From Lucifuga dentata (lineage: Eukaryota > Chordata > Actinopteri > Ophidiiformes > Bythitidae): a DNA stretch of 64,000 nt. The position numbers and the translations under genes were made by a program. A model generated the notes under the pieces. It saw only the letters and a program-made list of their open reading frames with translations. It had not been told where the DNA came from and ran no database searches. The stretch spans positions 101,561-165,560 of the forward strand of contig VXCM01000472.1 in the NCBI GenBank assembly GCA_014773175.1. The letters run 5' to 3'. This document shows, piece by piece, positions 11,258 through 24,800 of the stretch. Within the stretch, counting starts at the first letter, position 1, and every line of letters starts with the position of its first letter.

Positions 11258-14200
11258 CGTGCGCACGCAAAATAATGTGTCTCGGCCCAAACCTTGTACA
11301 TTGTACTGTAAATTATACTGACCAGATGCTGCTGCATTACATACTGTATTAAAGTGCAGTCTGAGGGTTCAGAATATGTGTTCGTATAATAAAATGTCAC
11401 ACACAGGTCTATTTAACAGCTCAGTCAATCCACCGTGTAATGCTTATAAACTTGGTAAAATATATTTTAATGACCTTTGAAGGACCATTCTGGTTATTTT
11501 GCATGTTTGAGCCCAATAAATACAACCAGCATACATGTTACATTAAATGTAAATGGCCACAACTCAATGGTCATGAGCTTCATTCACTTCAAACTGTGTA
11601 CAATTCATCTTTGTACAAAGCTCTAAAATTTCTGCACACTCTTTAGGTATTCTGGAAAAATCATGGCTGCCATTAGCTAATCAACACAATTGTCTATCAT
11701 ACTGTATGTATTTTGATGCAGATCCAAAACCAGATACAGATTAAAACATCCTGAACATTTCTATTAATAAAAATATTTAGAGGCTGTTTTAAAATTATTA
11801 AGGGGCCCTACAGTCATTATCTTAATATAAAGGTTGTAGTATTCAACTGATTAGCTACAGTATCTGCAAAATTTTGAGCATGTGACAATATTAAAACACT
11901 TATATGACAATCTTTATTGTAGGAGTTGATCAGGACACAATGACGCAAGCCGAAGCCATATTTAATCAGCACCACAGTCTGCCACATACTGAGCACCATG
12001 CAGTTAGTTAGAGAAAAGACAATGATGAATGTTAGCCGAGAGGACAACAAGATGAGGCTGTGAGTTTATCACCACACAAACAGTCAGTTAGACACAATAA
12101 CTGAGACGCTGAGCGCTATGGTCAGGTTAGGTTGCAATCTGCCTTTTCACAACAAAGATGCATGTTCCCCAATGGAGGTACCATGATTTACATCACAGAG
12201 GATGAAGCATAAGAGGCACTGAAGTGCGAGGAGGAAGAGTACCCCGGTTGGAATACAACTCCTTCCTCTTCCCAAGCACGCTTGCCTTGCATCATTGTTG
12301 AATGATGTTGGATCAGTTGGTCAAAAATCAGTCTCTGCAGCTGAAGCACAGAGACAACGCAACACCAGCAGTCATCCATACAAATGCATGGAAAAGGATG
12401 ACAAAGCTGAATCTGACAGCCTACTCCAACAGACAGCCGCTATCTGCTTGTTTACACTGCGAGCAACTTGGCTGAATTGTAACACTGTAGTTGTATTTTA
12501 TTCCTTCAAAACTTACTACTGTCCTCACTGACAAATGTAGATTCTCAGTCATTGACTGGATTCTAGCAGTAGATGTTCAAGTCAAATGCTGTTTCATTTT
12601 GAAGACATTTCACCACTCATCCACGTTGCTTCCTCAGTTCTGAGACCATGTTGGACAGTAAACTAGTATTTATCCCCTGAGAGAGGCTCACACCTTGGGC
12701 CAGGTGAGTTCTTGGGTCACCATATGGCAGTTGTGTGAAAGTCCTTGCGAGTTTAATGAGTCTGTAGAGTTAAATGAATGGAGGCACAAACTGCTCTGCA
12801 ACTGAAGATAACCTTTTCCTTGACTGACAGAAAAAAAAAAACAACAACAACAGAGGAGGTGGGCTGCAACACCACTTATCACCTACTTATAACTCTGTCC
12901 TAAGATCTCCATCCATGTGTCTTAGTTGCAGAACAGGCCCTCAGATGACTCCCATGTGACCAAGGAGTCGCCTGACCAAGATGTGAACAACTCTGATAAA
13001 TACCGATTTAATGCCCACAACTGACTCAGAACTAAAGAAGCTATTTGGATGAGTGGTGAAACGTCTTCACAACAAAACAGCAAGTCTAATTGCCTCAAAC
13101 TGCAACTGCTAGCTTACATGTGATTTTTCACAGCGCCAAAGTTTCCCCACAGCTCTATAGATAATGATTGGACACTTGGTGTCTTGCTGTTTGTGTTGCT
13201 CACAGTGTGGAAGCACGGTCAGCATGCAAGGTGCAACATTGAAACACCTACCTGCCCAAATACAACCCAGTTATCCACTCACCCACCCTCTGTCCCTTCT
13301 CAACCCCCTCCCTCCATCCTTGCACATACAGTTAATACCACAGGCAGATGTCTATGACGGGGGGTCAAGAGACTTCAGACATCCCTCTTCTTACCATTGT
13401 CCAGTAAGTAAAAGACTGGACTGCAGTGACTGGCTCTCAGACTGGCCACAGGCTCTGGCAGGATGCGTGGGTCATTGTGAAGGGAAGTTGGGTAATGAAC
13501 TGGAATAGGAGATCCAACAGAACAGACACAGACTTTTCAGGGCAAGGGGGAGAGACAAACACAGTGGGTGAATTGGGGAAAAGAGAGACTTGCAGGTAAC
13601 AGTAAGGAAAACAATTATTCGAGCATAATGAAAACAAAAGGGTAACACTATTCAACCACTGACAGAATACCTAAGACATGTGACAAACGCAGCAATTACG
13701 ACTGTAAACAGCCACATGTTAATGCTGTAACGCTCAGCTTTTGAAATCTTTGAGACACTGAAGTTAAAACAACAAATTTTAGCATTGTCTTGACAGCCAC
13801 TGAGAAAGCTACCTATTGTCTATCCGATCAGAAAACATGACATCCAATTCATTAAAGGCTTGGTTATGACAGGCACTGGAGACTTAGCTTTTGCAGCATT
13901 CCCATTCACAATGGGGCACAAAGCAAAGAATTTCAAACAGATTCCCAGATGATACGACTCCTGTGGAGGTAGTGATTTCATAACTAACCACACACTGCTT
14001 CAACACCTATCTCTAGACAGAAGGATTTACTAACAAACAAACATGGTCAACACCACCTTCTTTCCATATTGTCTGGCAAAAGTAGTACCTGAACAACAGC
14101 AGTTTTAATTGCAAAAGATATACTTTACCATATTGCTTTGAGTATGGGGGCCCATGAAATTTAACTTTTCATTGAATTGAGTGTTCTTAACCATATTGAA

Positions 14201-17200
14201 TGAAGTGTGGAAGAATTTTGTAATATCTAGCATCAAGTGAAATGACATGCTTTGTCAATAAACATAAATATATACTTATCATAGCCTTCTTTAAAAAGCA
14301 ATCTAACCCCTCTGTTTTAGCTTGACCATGCCTCCTTCACACAGAAAACCTTCAAACCCTGACAAAAAAAAAAAAAAAAANAAAAAAAAAAAAAAAAAGC
14401 ACAGCTTTTACAATGATTAGAATCAATTGATAGCATTAAGTGGGTTCACATATAACTTAATAACTCAAAAAAAGTGGATCTGATGTTAAGTTGCCCTTTA
14501 AAGAAAGTGATAATATTGAGTGATAAATGTTAAAAATGCACTAGTAATCCCACTTTAGAAGGTTTGTCAGGCAACCTTTGATGGATAGCTTATCATAAAC
14601 ATGATATCTGTATAGATAATTTATTAAAAGCTATACCTATGATGGTTTATGAGCAATAATATAATGTAGTGGGAACATTATGTGCTTTATGAGAATGGTC
14701 ATAAGCCATTACAAGAGCTTCATAATTATTTACGAGTAAATTCCCAGTGGCTAAAGTAGTTTTAGGAGTGCTACCCACAGGATTTCATTGAAAAACTGCT
14801 TGTGAATATTTAAATTTTATCCAACCAGCTTGTTAATAAACTTAAAAGCTGCAAGGACCTGAGCAGGTGGAATCAGCTACAGTATAAAGCAGATTGTAAA
14901 GTTTCAGCTAACATGTCCTCTGTTTCTGCACTGATATGTTTCCTGCTAAATATACTCCACAGCGTCAGGCACCGCTCCCTGGTATCTCAGCTCGTTAGCC
15001 TGTCTCATGGCTGGCCCCAGTCAAGTGGGCTTTCTTGCATAAAACTGCCTGAGGAAAAAGCTGCATGAAATGGAGGTGAGGGGAGGTGAGGGTGTCCTGC
15101 AGTTATTGACACACAGGGTGAATCAGTAAGATGGCTGGCTCCCTTAATAAGCTGTCCACGGTCTATACATGGCCCCAAACAGGCACAGCATGCTGAGTGT
15201 GACAGCGATGGCCAGACAGCCTGTAATGGCTGTCTAATGGAGGCTGATACTAAGCAGGAGGAAGCAAACCATAAACTCTTCATCTATGATGGCAGAGCAG
15301 AGCCGTCCTGCCTATTAGTCTACAGCTATAACCAGCTCAACTCTACGTCTATTCTGCATTAATGTTACAGCATTTCCCAAGCAAAGCTTTACGGGGGATG
15401 AAAAATACTTTATCTCCAAATCTGTCATATTATAACAATTAAACCGATATTTTAAACCAGCTTACACCACTAATTCATCATTGTAAACAATTCCATCTTG
15501 TTTGCAGATTGTTATTCTCAGATAGTATTCTGCTAATCTACACCATTCTGCCCTTGTTCACATGTTAAAATGACACCACACTGTGTCACAGTGTGGTGTC
15601 ATAGTGTCTCTGCCTCCACGCTTTCCACCCTTCTCTCTCTCCATTTTTCTTCAATCTTTATTACTGACAAAAGGTAAGCCTGTAATGGGACACAATGACC
15701 ATATGCATCTGATTTCATATCACCATACTGAGACACTCTCTCAAGACAACAAAGAAAACTATATCCCGGTGTTATTTTTCTGTCCTTACATTCTTCACAA
15801 GAGGCTTATTGGTGAGTATGGATGGTAAATAAGTACGCTCAGACAAGAAATGTAGCTTTTGCAGAAACTTTTAAGGATTGAGTCGATCAATTTCTGCATC
15901 ATCCTGGACAACACTGAAAGAGAAACATGCATCTTGAATGTAACTTTTCACATTTTTACTTGAGTTGAATATATTGGAACTTCTGCAAGCATGTAAGCAT
16001 AGCATCATAAGTCAATTTAGGCTATTATCATCTTGTAAAATAGACAGGTCTCTGGAACAATTCATGGTGCCCTGATCTAACAGAAACAGAAACGTCAAGT
16101 CAGGTCCAGTTTATCTGTACACCTAATAAGAATACGGACAGGATTATGCTTAATTTTAACTATGCATACCGGTATATTTACGCACACAGCTGCATACTTA
16201 CAATTTTGCAATGTGAACAAAGACGGCAACAACTGATTTTACACGTGACGAAGGTGAAGGAAAAAGCAGCAGCGATAATGGAGATGATACGTCAGCTTTC
16301 TGATATGCTCAATTAGCTTCTCATCTAAACTTTCAGCCATTTTTTGTGCACAGCTAACACTTAGAATGAACACAGGATACATGTGGCAGCCATACACATA
16401 TTCATGGTTAATAACAAGAATAGCATTCTCAAAGGACATAAAACATGACCCCACTTCTCCTAGGTGGGCAAATAAAAAACCTTTAGTACAAAAAATCTTC
16501 AAATAGGGAAACTTTGGAAAAGGACCACACATCTTTTTCTAGGCTTACAAATACCAGTAGGCCAGTATAGCAAAATACCAAATCAGGGATAACTTACATC
16601 AGAAACTACAAGGAACAGGTCAATATAAATTAAAAGAAGGAAAAATGGAAAGGCAAACCTGCTGAAGTCACAAATTAAATATTAACAGAACTGCAAAAGA
16701 CTGTAGAAATGATAATATTGCTTGCTATTCAATTTTTTCATCCACTTTTTTCTTTAAAATAAAACTTTTAGTCTTCAGAGCTGAAATGTAGTGCAACATT
16801 GTTCACTTGTTCTTAGCACAGTCCATCATGAAACAGTCATGAGTCATTCATCCAACCTTCTGCAAATTTATTAGTCATTTTATGGGCAGCAAAAACCTCA
16901 ATTATCAGTTTTCTTTATTTTACAGCTTTAGACGATTTCACTGGTCAGCAACAGAGCAACATTTAATATCATCTTTACCCTTGCCTTCCACACAGCTGAC
17001 TAGATAGATGGAAAAGCAAAACTCATCTTTTCTAAATCTGCTACTAATACTGATTTTGCTGCCTAACCAGGTTCTATATATATATCCATAAGCAAGTAGT
17101 ATGACTAGTTATTGTCCCACAAGTTTATGAAGTGCCTCAATGATAGTACAAAGCCAGAGAGCTTCAATTTTCTGAACAACATGTCTAATCAAATATTTGC

Positions 17201-17646
17201 ATTCAATAGGATCTTCCTCATGCTCCTCTGCTCTCCTCTTCTTCCATACTCCTCTGGATAAATGCATAACTTTATCTGCAACTAATGACATCTAATTGTA
17301 AAGACAAGCTCTTTCCTTGTTTGTTAGAAAACCATTGCTTCACTTCAGATCTGTCTCGTTTAACAAGATGTACTTTTTGTGTTCTCAAGCAGGCTAAATT
17401 TTTCCATTTTCCACATCTTGGGACGAAACTAACTAAAGCTTTCAATGTTCCACTGCAGTGATTTCCATTTTCTATAAATTTTGAGTATCTAAGTCATTAC
17501 ATCTCTCTCACAAAAAGCATCAATTATAAACCAGAAATATCATTTAGTGGTAGCTGTGGTGTTTAATGTGTGTTATTGACTAATAATGATGATCAGTTTT
17601 GAAATTTGTTACATTCACAAAGAGAAAAATGCAACAGGCACACCCA

Positions 17647-17701
<55 letters not shown>

Positions 17702-20700
17702 NCACACACACACACATACACACACACAATTTGACCTTTAAGTTTTGAACTGCGCTCTATTTACAGAGACAAAGGGCCCTCATTTGACAGACAGACTGCA
17801 TGCTGTGCAATGTTGTAATCTCTTCCTATCCTGCAACTGACTCTTTTTCTGTCATCTGTCTCCCCTATGACAGCCCCACTGACCTCCACATAAACAAGCT
17901 CATATGAACTATTCCCACAATAGAGACAGAATTGCTGTAGACTGAATTCTGGATTATAAGAGGGAAGTGAATGAAAAAGCCAAAGAGACATAAAGAAAGG
18001 AGGAGAGGAGGAGAGAAGTGCATATTTGGCTTGATTGTGACTAAATGTGTTTCCTCTTGGTAACCTTTGTAAATAAATATAAGCATCACACACATACAGG
18101 CAATAAAGAAAAATCAGCCAGGAAGCTTTACCAAAATACAATCAGCTGCTACCTCCAAACGCCATGGTAACTATAGAGCATTTTCTCCCAAAACACTTTC
18201 TATTAAGGAAGGTTTCAGTACTTCAGGGCTTTTTTTCAGAGCTCTAAATGTAAGACACAATATTAAAACATCAAACACATGAAAACTCTCCCTGGGAGAG
18301 TTGCTATGTTCTACAACTGCCATTCACATCAAGGGACGATGCTCAAGTAAAGGTTGCAGTGTCCATAACCAGTACAGGTGAACTGCGAACTGAAAGATAA
18401 TGACATCCCAGCAGCGCTTCACAGTGCCAGTCACAAGTGACATTGTCATACAGGGAAGGTGGGCTGGTTGTTATCTACCTGTGTGTCTGTAAACATGTGT
18501 GTGTGACAGTTGTTACCTGAGGTGGGCGACTTGCTTCTCTCCATGTCGAGGGACTGCTGGTTGTCAGAGAGTTCAGTAAGGCCTGCCGCAACCAATGGCA
18601 GCCAAAGAGGAAGAAAAAATAGAACAGATACAGCCTGTCAGGTCATTTAAACTGAGTTTTAGCAAGAGATTTAGCTGATTTAGCAAAGGTTAGCCATATA
18701 CAACCCCAAGAAAAGCTTGGATGAAATTTAGTTTGGATCTCTGGATTATCATGTTTGATAAGCCACATATTTAATTCCAAGTGTTATTAATTATAAAGGT
18801 ATCACAATAAGATAATCAAGGTCTTGATATTTCAGATTTTCTATTTTCGTTTGCTCTTTAAATGTCCTGGAAATGTTTTGTAGAAAACATTTTGTCTTCC
18901 AGGAGCACAGTGGCTGAAGTCTTTCTCCTTTTTTTCTTTTGTTTTTTTTCCATTTTAAACCAATCCATGTCAAGATTGCATTGAAATGTCAACATAACTG
19001 CAATTATTATGCATCTAATGCAGTGCTAATGCAGTAATGCCTCATGCTAAAGTTGCATATACAATCAAAATACAAATAAAATAAGACAATATGATCTCAG
19101 ATCTGATGCATGAAGCACAAAACAGAATGAGAGGTTCCACCCCTTTGATTAACAAAAATCCACAAGAGTTGAAATGTTTGCCCTTATTCCCTTTTAAAAC
19201 TGTCCAAACACAGTAAATTACAGCTTCATTATTAAGCTCACTGAGTCATTAAAGTCAAAAGTCTTAAGTCATAAATCAAAACTGTTCTTTCTTTTTAAGA
19301 TTTCTCTCTGATAAAAGGTTTAAGCTGAATTTCTGAGTGCAAACTTTCCTTCAGTCTTTTACTCTGTCTTCTCATTAAACCTTTATTCTCATAATAAATT
19401 AAGAATTCCTTTGTAATCATCGATGAAACGTGTATGTTATATAATTTGGTTTGGCCCAGTGGATAAATAAGACTTTATTCACTCCACTTGCTATACTTCA
19501 TTTAAAATATACATCAAATGGATCATGCAATATTTATATTTGCCCTTGCTCAATAGATTCAAAGAAGTGGCTCTCTTTTTGCAAAGAACACACTGGTGGA
19601 CATGACTGGAATATTGTACTTTTGTTGAATATGGTAAAATTTTAGAGAGATGATAAAGCAGAATCCTTCATTATCCTGCTGTAAGAGCAGCAACAACCAG
19701 TTTCATTCCAGTCGTCTTTGGGTGTGTCCTTTTGCTTTGCCCCCCCCCNCCCATCAATCCCTTCAACTCTTCAACAAACCCCTCCACCCATCACACTCCC
19801 CCCAGCCTTTAGGAAGGCCTGACTTACTCTGATAGGATGTACGGATCCTTTTCTTTGAATCTGAATAAAAGTTAGACAGGCCTCGCATGCAAAACTCTGT
19901 CAGGCAGGCCCACATGCCCACCAGCAGCCACAGAGTCACCAAAAAAGTGGAAGGGAGAAGGGAGGGGAGGGGAAGGATGGATGAGGGAAAGAGGGTAAAA
20001 TTGAAAGTACAGAAGTGCAGAAGGGAGGGGAGGGAGGAGTGTTGGTAATGAGGAGATGGCATAGGGATGCAGGGGAAAAAAACAGGAGGAGGAAAGGAAA
20101 GTTGGCCATAATAGTGGGAAGGAAGGAAGAGTGAGACAAGGAAGGGGGATAAGAAATGAGTGAAAGTAAGAAGGAGGGAGGGAGAGAGGGTNAGAGTGAG
20201 ACAAGGAAGGGGGATAAGAAATGAGTGAAAGTAAGAAGGAGGGAGGGAGAGAGGGTGGTGATAGATGAAGAAGAATGGTGCATCGGAAGTGTTTGATGAA
20301 AGGAAATAAGGCAGCCAGGAAGGAAAGAGGAAAGCATGAGAAGGAGGGAATGGAGGAAGTGAGGAAAAAAAAGAAGAAAAGAAAGAAGGGAAGGGAAAAA
20401 GGGGAGGGAAGGGAGAGAGAAGAACAAACAGGCTTAGAGTGGGAAAAAAAAAGTGAGAGCAAGCAGCAACCGAGTTAGTGTTTGGGGAAGACAGCCAAAT
20501 ATGCCTGCTACTGCACCAAACCTCAGAAACGTTGATGTGATTGGTCATTTACTCATATCACACATATGAATTAATGTGTGAGCATTAAACAGGAAAATTA
20601 CTGTAAACATTTATAATTAAAAAGCACTTCTTGTTGGTGTTAAATTCTCACTTGCTGCATCAATTAATTGGTTTATATGAAAAAAAAAACCACTGCATTT

Positions 20701-21785
20701 TGTTCATGTGAATCCATTATAAATTTTTATCACATTGAATCTGTTATTTAAATATACTGCATAGTCAGTAGAATTGAATGAAACTGAATGAATGAAATTA
20801 TTAAGCATCAGTTTGTGAGACAAATACTAAAAGCCACTGACACATATATAAAACGCACACGTGTGGTAACAGCTAAAAATGTTGTGGTAAAGACAGTAAA
20901 ATTATGTTCAATGAGCTTGATGGAGGATTATTTTAGAGCACAAAAAAGAAGCAGCCAGCATAAAGGCAGCCCTGATTTTCATATCTCTTTGCATTTAATG
21001 TTTTGTAGAATGATTGTTATTCAAGAGTCACAATGAAAAGAAGTATTTTAGGTAACACTTTCATGTGGTTTCCTCTGGGACAGATGCACATTTCCTTTCC
21101 TTTCACATGTATTTTTCATTAAAATACCTCATAGCAAGTGCTCAGCATGATTCCACCACCACCTGTGGTACAAAAAGGGCACAATTTCCTCTTTTTACTT
21201 TTTCTTCGTTCTCCAAATTGATTTTAAAGACCCAATGCAGGCAGACTTTCTCAAAAGAGGGAGTTGGGGGCATGAAGTCAATAAAAGCTCTTACGCTAAA
21301 GCAAATAAAAAGAGTGGCCTCCAAAGTCCATAGTTATCCTTCCATCTATGTCAAGTTCTCCTTTACACAAAAACCTAAATGTCTGAAGGGCTTTTATCAA
21401 AATTATTAAATAAAAAAAGGTCACTTTCAATGTCAAAAGACCCCAACCATCTACAAAACTGAACTACTGAAACTGCTACGACCTCAAATTCAGAGGTTAG
21501 TGGCTTGTATGTCATTTACATCTTTATGTCAGATTTCAGAGACCATCACCAGCTAAGATTAGCAGCAGAGAGAAGGAAGGCAGGGATCGGGGTGTAAAGA
21601 GAGACCTCTGTGGCTTTGGACTACAGATCTATGCAGCAGCAGGACTACAAACAGAAAGGACAGGGAAAACAACTGACAACATGCTTAATAATGCAACAGG
21701 GAGAATGTTAACATGCAATTTATATTATAATGCTGATCTGTGACAAGCACACTGGGACAGATGAGGCATTTTGTCTTGGTGTGTC

Positions 21786-21821
<36 letters not shown>

Positions 21822-24800
21822 AGAAAGAGAGAGAGAGAGAGAGAGACAGAGAAAGCAGAAAATATGAAGAAGTAGAGTTGAACTGATACATATCACTAAA
21901 TGCTCATATACTTTTGGACTTTACTTATACAGCATCATGCTACAGCAGTGTTATGATAGCTGAAACTGATTTATAAAACTTCTCTTGCATTAATTACAGC
22001 AGCAGTATACAGCAGTTACCTTCCATTGTTGTAAGGTGTGTCTCGGGTAAAAGCCAAATAAAATCTGCATGTTAATGAGCTGTAACATATTTATTACTGC
22101 TTCCCCTGGTGTGAGACCTAAAGTCTCTCTCACTTAAGAGCTCTGAATTTTAGGAGAGGAGGTAACAGATGAATAATTCCCAACTGTTAGACAGAAATGC
22201 TGAAACTGAAACTGGGAGGCACAGAGGTTGTGTTGGGTTGGTGACTTTAGATCTTCCTGTATTTCTTGGTGTAGACACAAATTTGTTGCTCTACTTAGTC
22301 TTAATCTGCCATTACTGATATGTTACATCTGGCGCTGTGTTTTATAAATTACCCTCATTCATTTACCTGATTATTAGTGCCTGATATGTTTGCCTGATAT
22401 AGTATATATCAGTCCAGATACAGAGGAGTGAAAGAGAAAAACAGGAGGACAAGAATAGAAAAGGATGAGACAGCAAGAGTCTGGATACACTGACACCTTA
22501 ATGTGTAGATGTGGCAGTGTCAGGTTTAAACATGCATTTGTACATAGCAAGATCCCAGGTGTGTGTGTGCTTGTGGTTTGTGTGTGTGTGTTTTCTCCTA
22601 CCTGAGGTGGACTGTCTGTTTCTGCGGGGGGAGCGAGTAAGACGCTGGTAGGGGTCAGTGGCTCCATACAGGTCCAGGGTTGACATACATAACAGGATGG
22701 TTTTCTGCAAGTAGTCCACCACTGCTAGGCCATTACAGTTCCCAAACGCCAAACTGCACACACACAAACATGGCAGGGAGGCATGTGATGTGCACATGCA
22801 AAGATATTTGTTTTCATATGGTAGGTTTACACCTTTAGCAGGTTTTACAATTAGCTTTTTTGTGTGTATTTAATTTTTATCGTACCACATTAACATTAAA
22901 GGTGGTAAATGTTGTACTTTCAAACATTGTGAAATTAACAAAAGGCCAGTCACTGTAATCTCAGAATCAGATAACCTCAGTTTTTATTCATGTCATGCTT
23001 TTTTTTTTATTGTGTATTCCAGATAATATTACTTTATTTAGATTTTTGTTCACTCACCTTCAGTTTGATTGATGCTACTACGTGCAGTAATTTTTTTTTT
23101 TTTTTTTTTTTTTATAAAAACAAAGTTATCTGTTTTTGCAAATGAACCTTGTCAAGTGATAATACACAATATTACTAATGAATGCATACCAGTCAAGAGA
23201 CCTTGTCTCTGAACAATGACTATTAACAGCTCAAAGATCGAACCTTCATCACCACCACTCTGTCCCATTTTCCCAAGTTGATTCTCTTTTATTTGTTACA
23301 TTATGTGCTATTATGGGCACTGCCTCTGCTTTGACATTTTGTGCATGTGACAAAAGTTGATGTCACAGGCAAGTGTAAGGAAGCAGACAATCAATATCTG
23401 AAAGCCCTATTCATGCTGTGAATAGTTTCATAACCTAGCCATGCACCATACCAAGCTTTTCAAAAAAGGCCTGTGAATTATTGTTTTTCTGCCAACAGGT
23501 CTGCCATTGACAGCAAAACCATACAAATGGCCTTAAAGCAACCTTATTGACTGTCTGACCTGATGATGTCATCCAGCTCCTCACTCAAACCAGCACAATC
23601 CTATCATTCACACATGCTGACGACAAATGTCACAACTGTATCATTAATTGCTTTTACTTTAAAGCAGTTTGTAATGAAGCGATGGTTGCCGGCCAGGGAA
23701 CAGCAGTTAGCAGCAGCAAGCTCAAACATGGGTGAAAGCTTGCTGTGTATGATAGCCAATGCTAAGTGAGCATAGTTAGTCGCAATAGTGGTGCAATAGC
23801 TAACAATAGCTAGCAACAGCTAATAGGTGGTTGATGCATTTTCAGCATTTGATACAGTGAGAGATACTGGCAGTAAAAAGCAATTAGCAGCAATACTAAT
23901 TTGCAACTTTAGCTAATAGGTCAGACATGTCCTAAGTCCGGCCCGGAGACCAATTATGGCACGAGGTCAGATTTTGTATGGCCCGCAGCTTCCATCTTAA
24001 AATATATTGTTTATGGCCTGCCAGCACTGTCAAACAGAATTAGTAAATCATACAGGTTCAAAATGCAATTTCTCTTTTCACCGCATGGTGGCAGCAGCAG
24101 CACTCTAGCTCTGTCTGGCTGTGTGACCCATACTGCAACCTTCCAGCTAATTTCTGCAATGGCGACTTTAGATAAAAAGAGGAAAGTTGACAGTGAGGGC
24201 CGCCGCTTCCAGGACAGGTGGAAATTGCAATATTTTTTCACTGAAAAATGAAACAATTGTGTTTGCCTAATTTGCCAAGAGACTGTTGCCGTGTATAAGG
24301 AATTCAATGTAAAGAGACACTACCAGACAAACATGCTAATGCATATGACAAGCTATCAGGGAGCGACCGCGCCGAAAAAGTGAAGCAACTCGAAGCTGTC
24401 TTGGCTTCACAACAGTGATTCTTCACGCGAGCCCATAAGTCAAATGAAAATGCCACCAAAGCAAGCTACGAAGTGGCAATGTTAATCGCTAAACATGGCA
24501 AACCTTTTACGGAGGGTGAGTTTATCAAAGACTGTGTCATGAAAATGGTGGAGAACATTTGCCCTGAGAAGAAGCAAGAGTTTGTTAATGTTTGCCTGGC
24601 TCATAACACTGTAGCATGGAGAATTGAAGACATATCATCAGATATTAAGAGACAATTGGGGGTCAGAGGAGTGGATTTTGATTTTTTTCGTTAGCCTGTG
24701 ATGAAAGCACAGATGCATCTGACACTGCTCAGTTACTGATTTTTTTGAGAGGAGTTGATGATGACATGAACATAACAGAAGAGCTGCTTGACCTCCAAAG

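Larger units (their letters stand above)
9519..18516 (-). other. 9-kb intron between exons 17 and 18
   Basis: Holds a GT array (11219-11253), a fragment of the TTAA MITE family (11481-11555), a TIR element (12579-13090), an A-run with N at 14381, a perfect 33-nt palindrome (15570-15602) and a long CA array (17644-17728). No further linker exon is recognised, though small cassettes could hide here. Confidence 0.7.
19897..22601 (-). other. Intron between exons 15 and 16
   Basis: 2.7 kb: the polypyrimidine tract near exon 16, then AT-rich unique-looking DNA, and a compound GT/GA microsatellite at 21790-21845. No exon recognised. Confidence 0.7.

Noticed and set aside
15005..15283. 92-residue minus-strand frame with many Cys and Pro, considered as a linker exon
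   Set aside because: No match to tomosyn linker motifs, no paired splice sites in phase 1.
19763..20548. Long open frame of over 200 residues on the minus strand, rich in Ser/Pro/Leu/Phe
   Set aside because: It is the translation of a polypyrimidine tract open in several frames; only its last 22 or so residues are real coding (exon 16).
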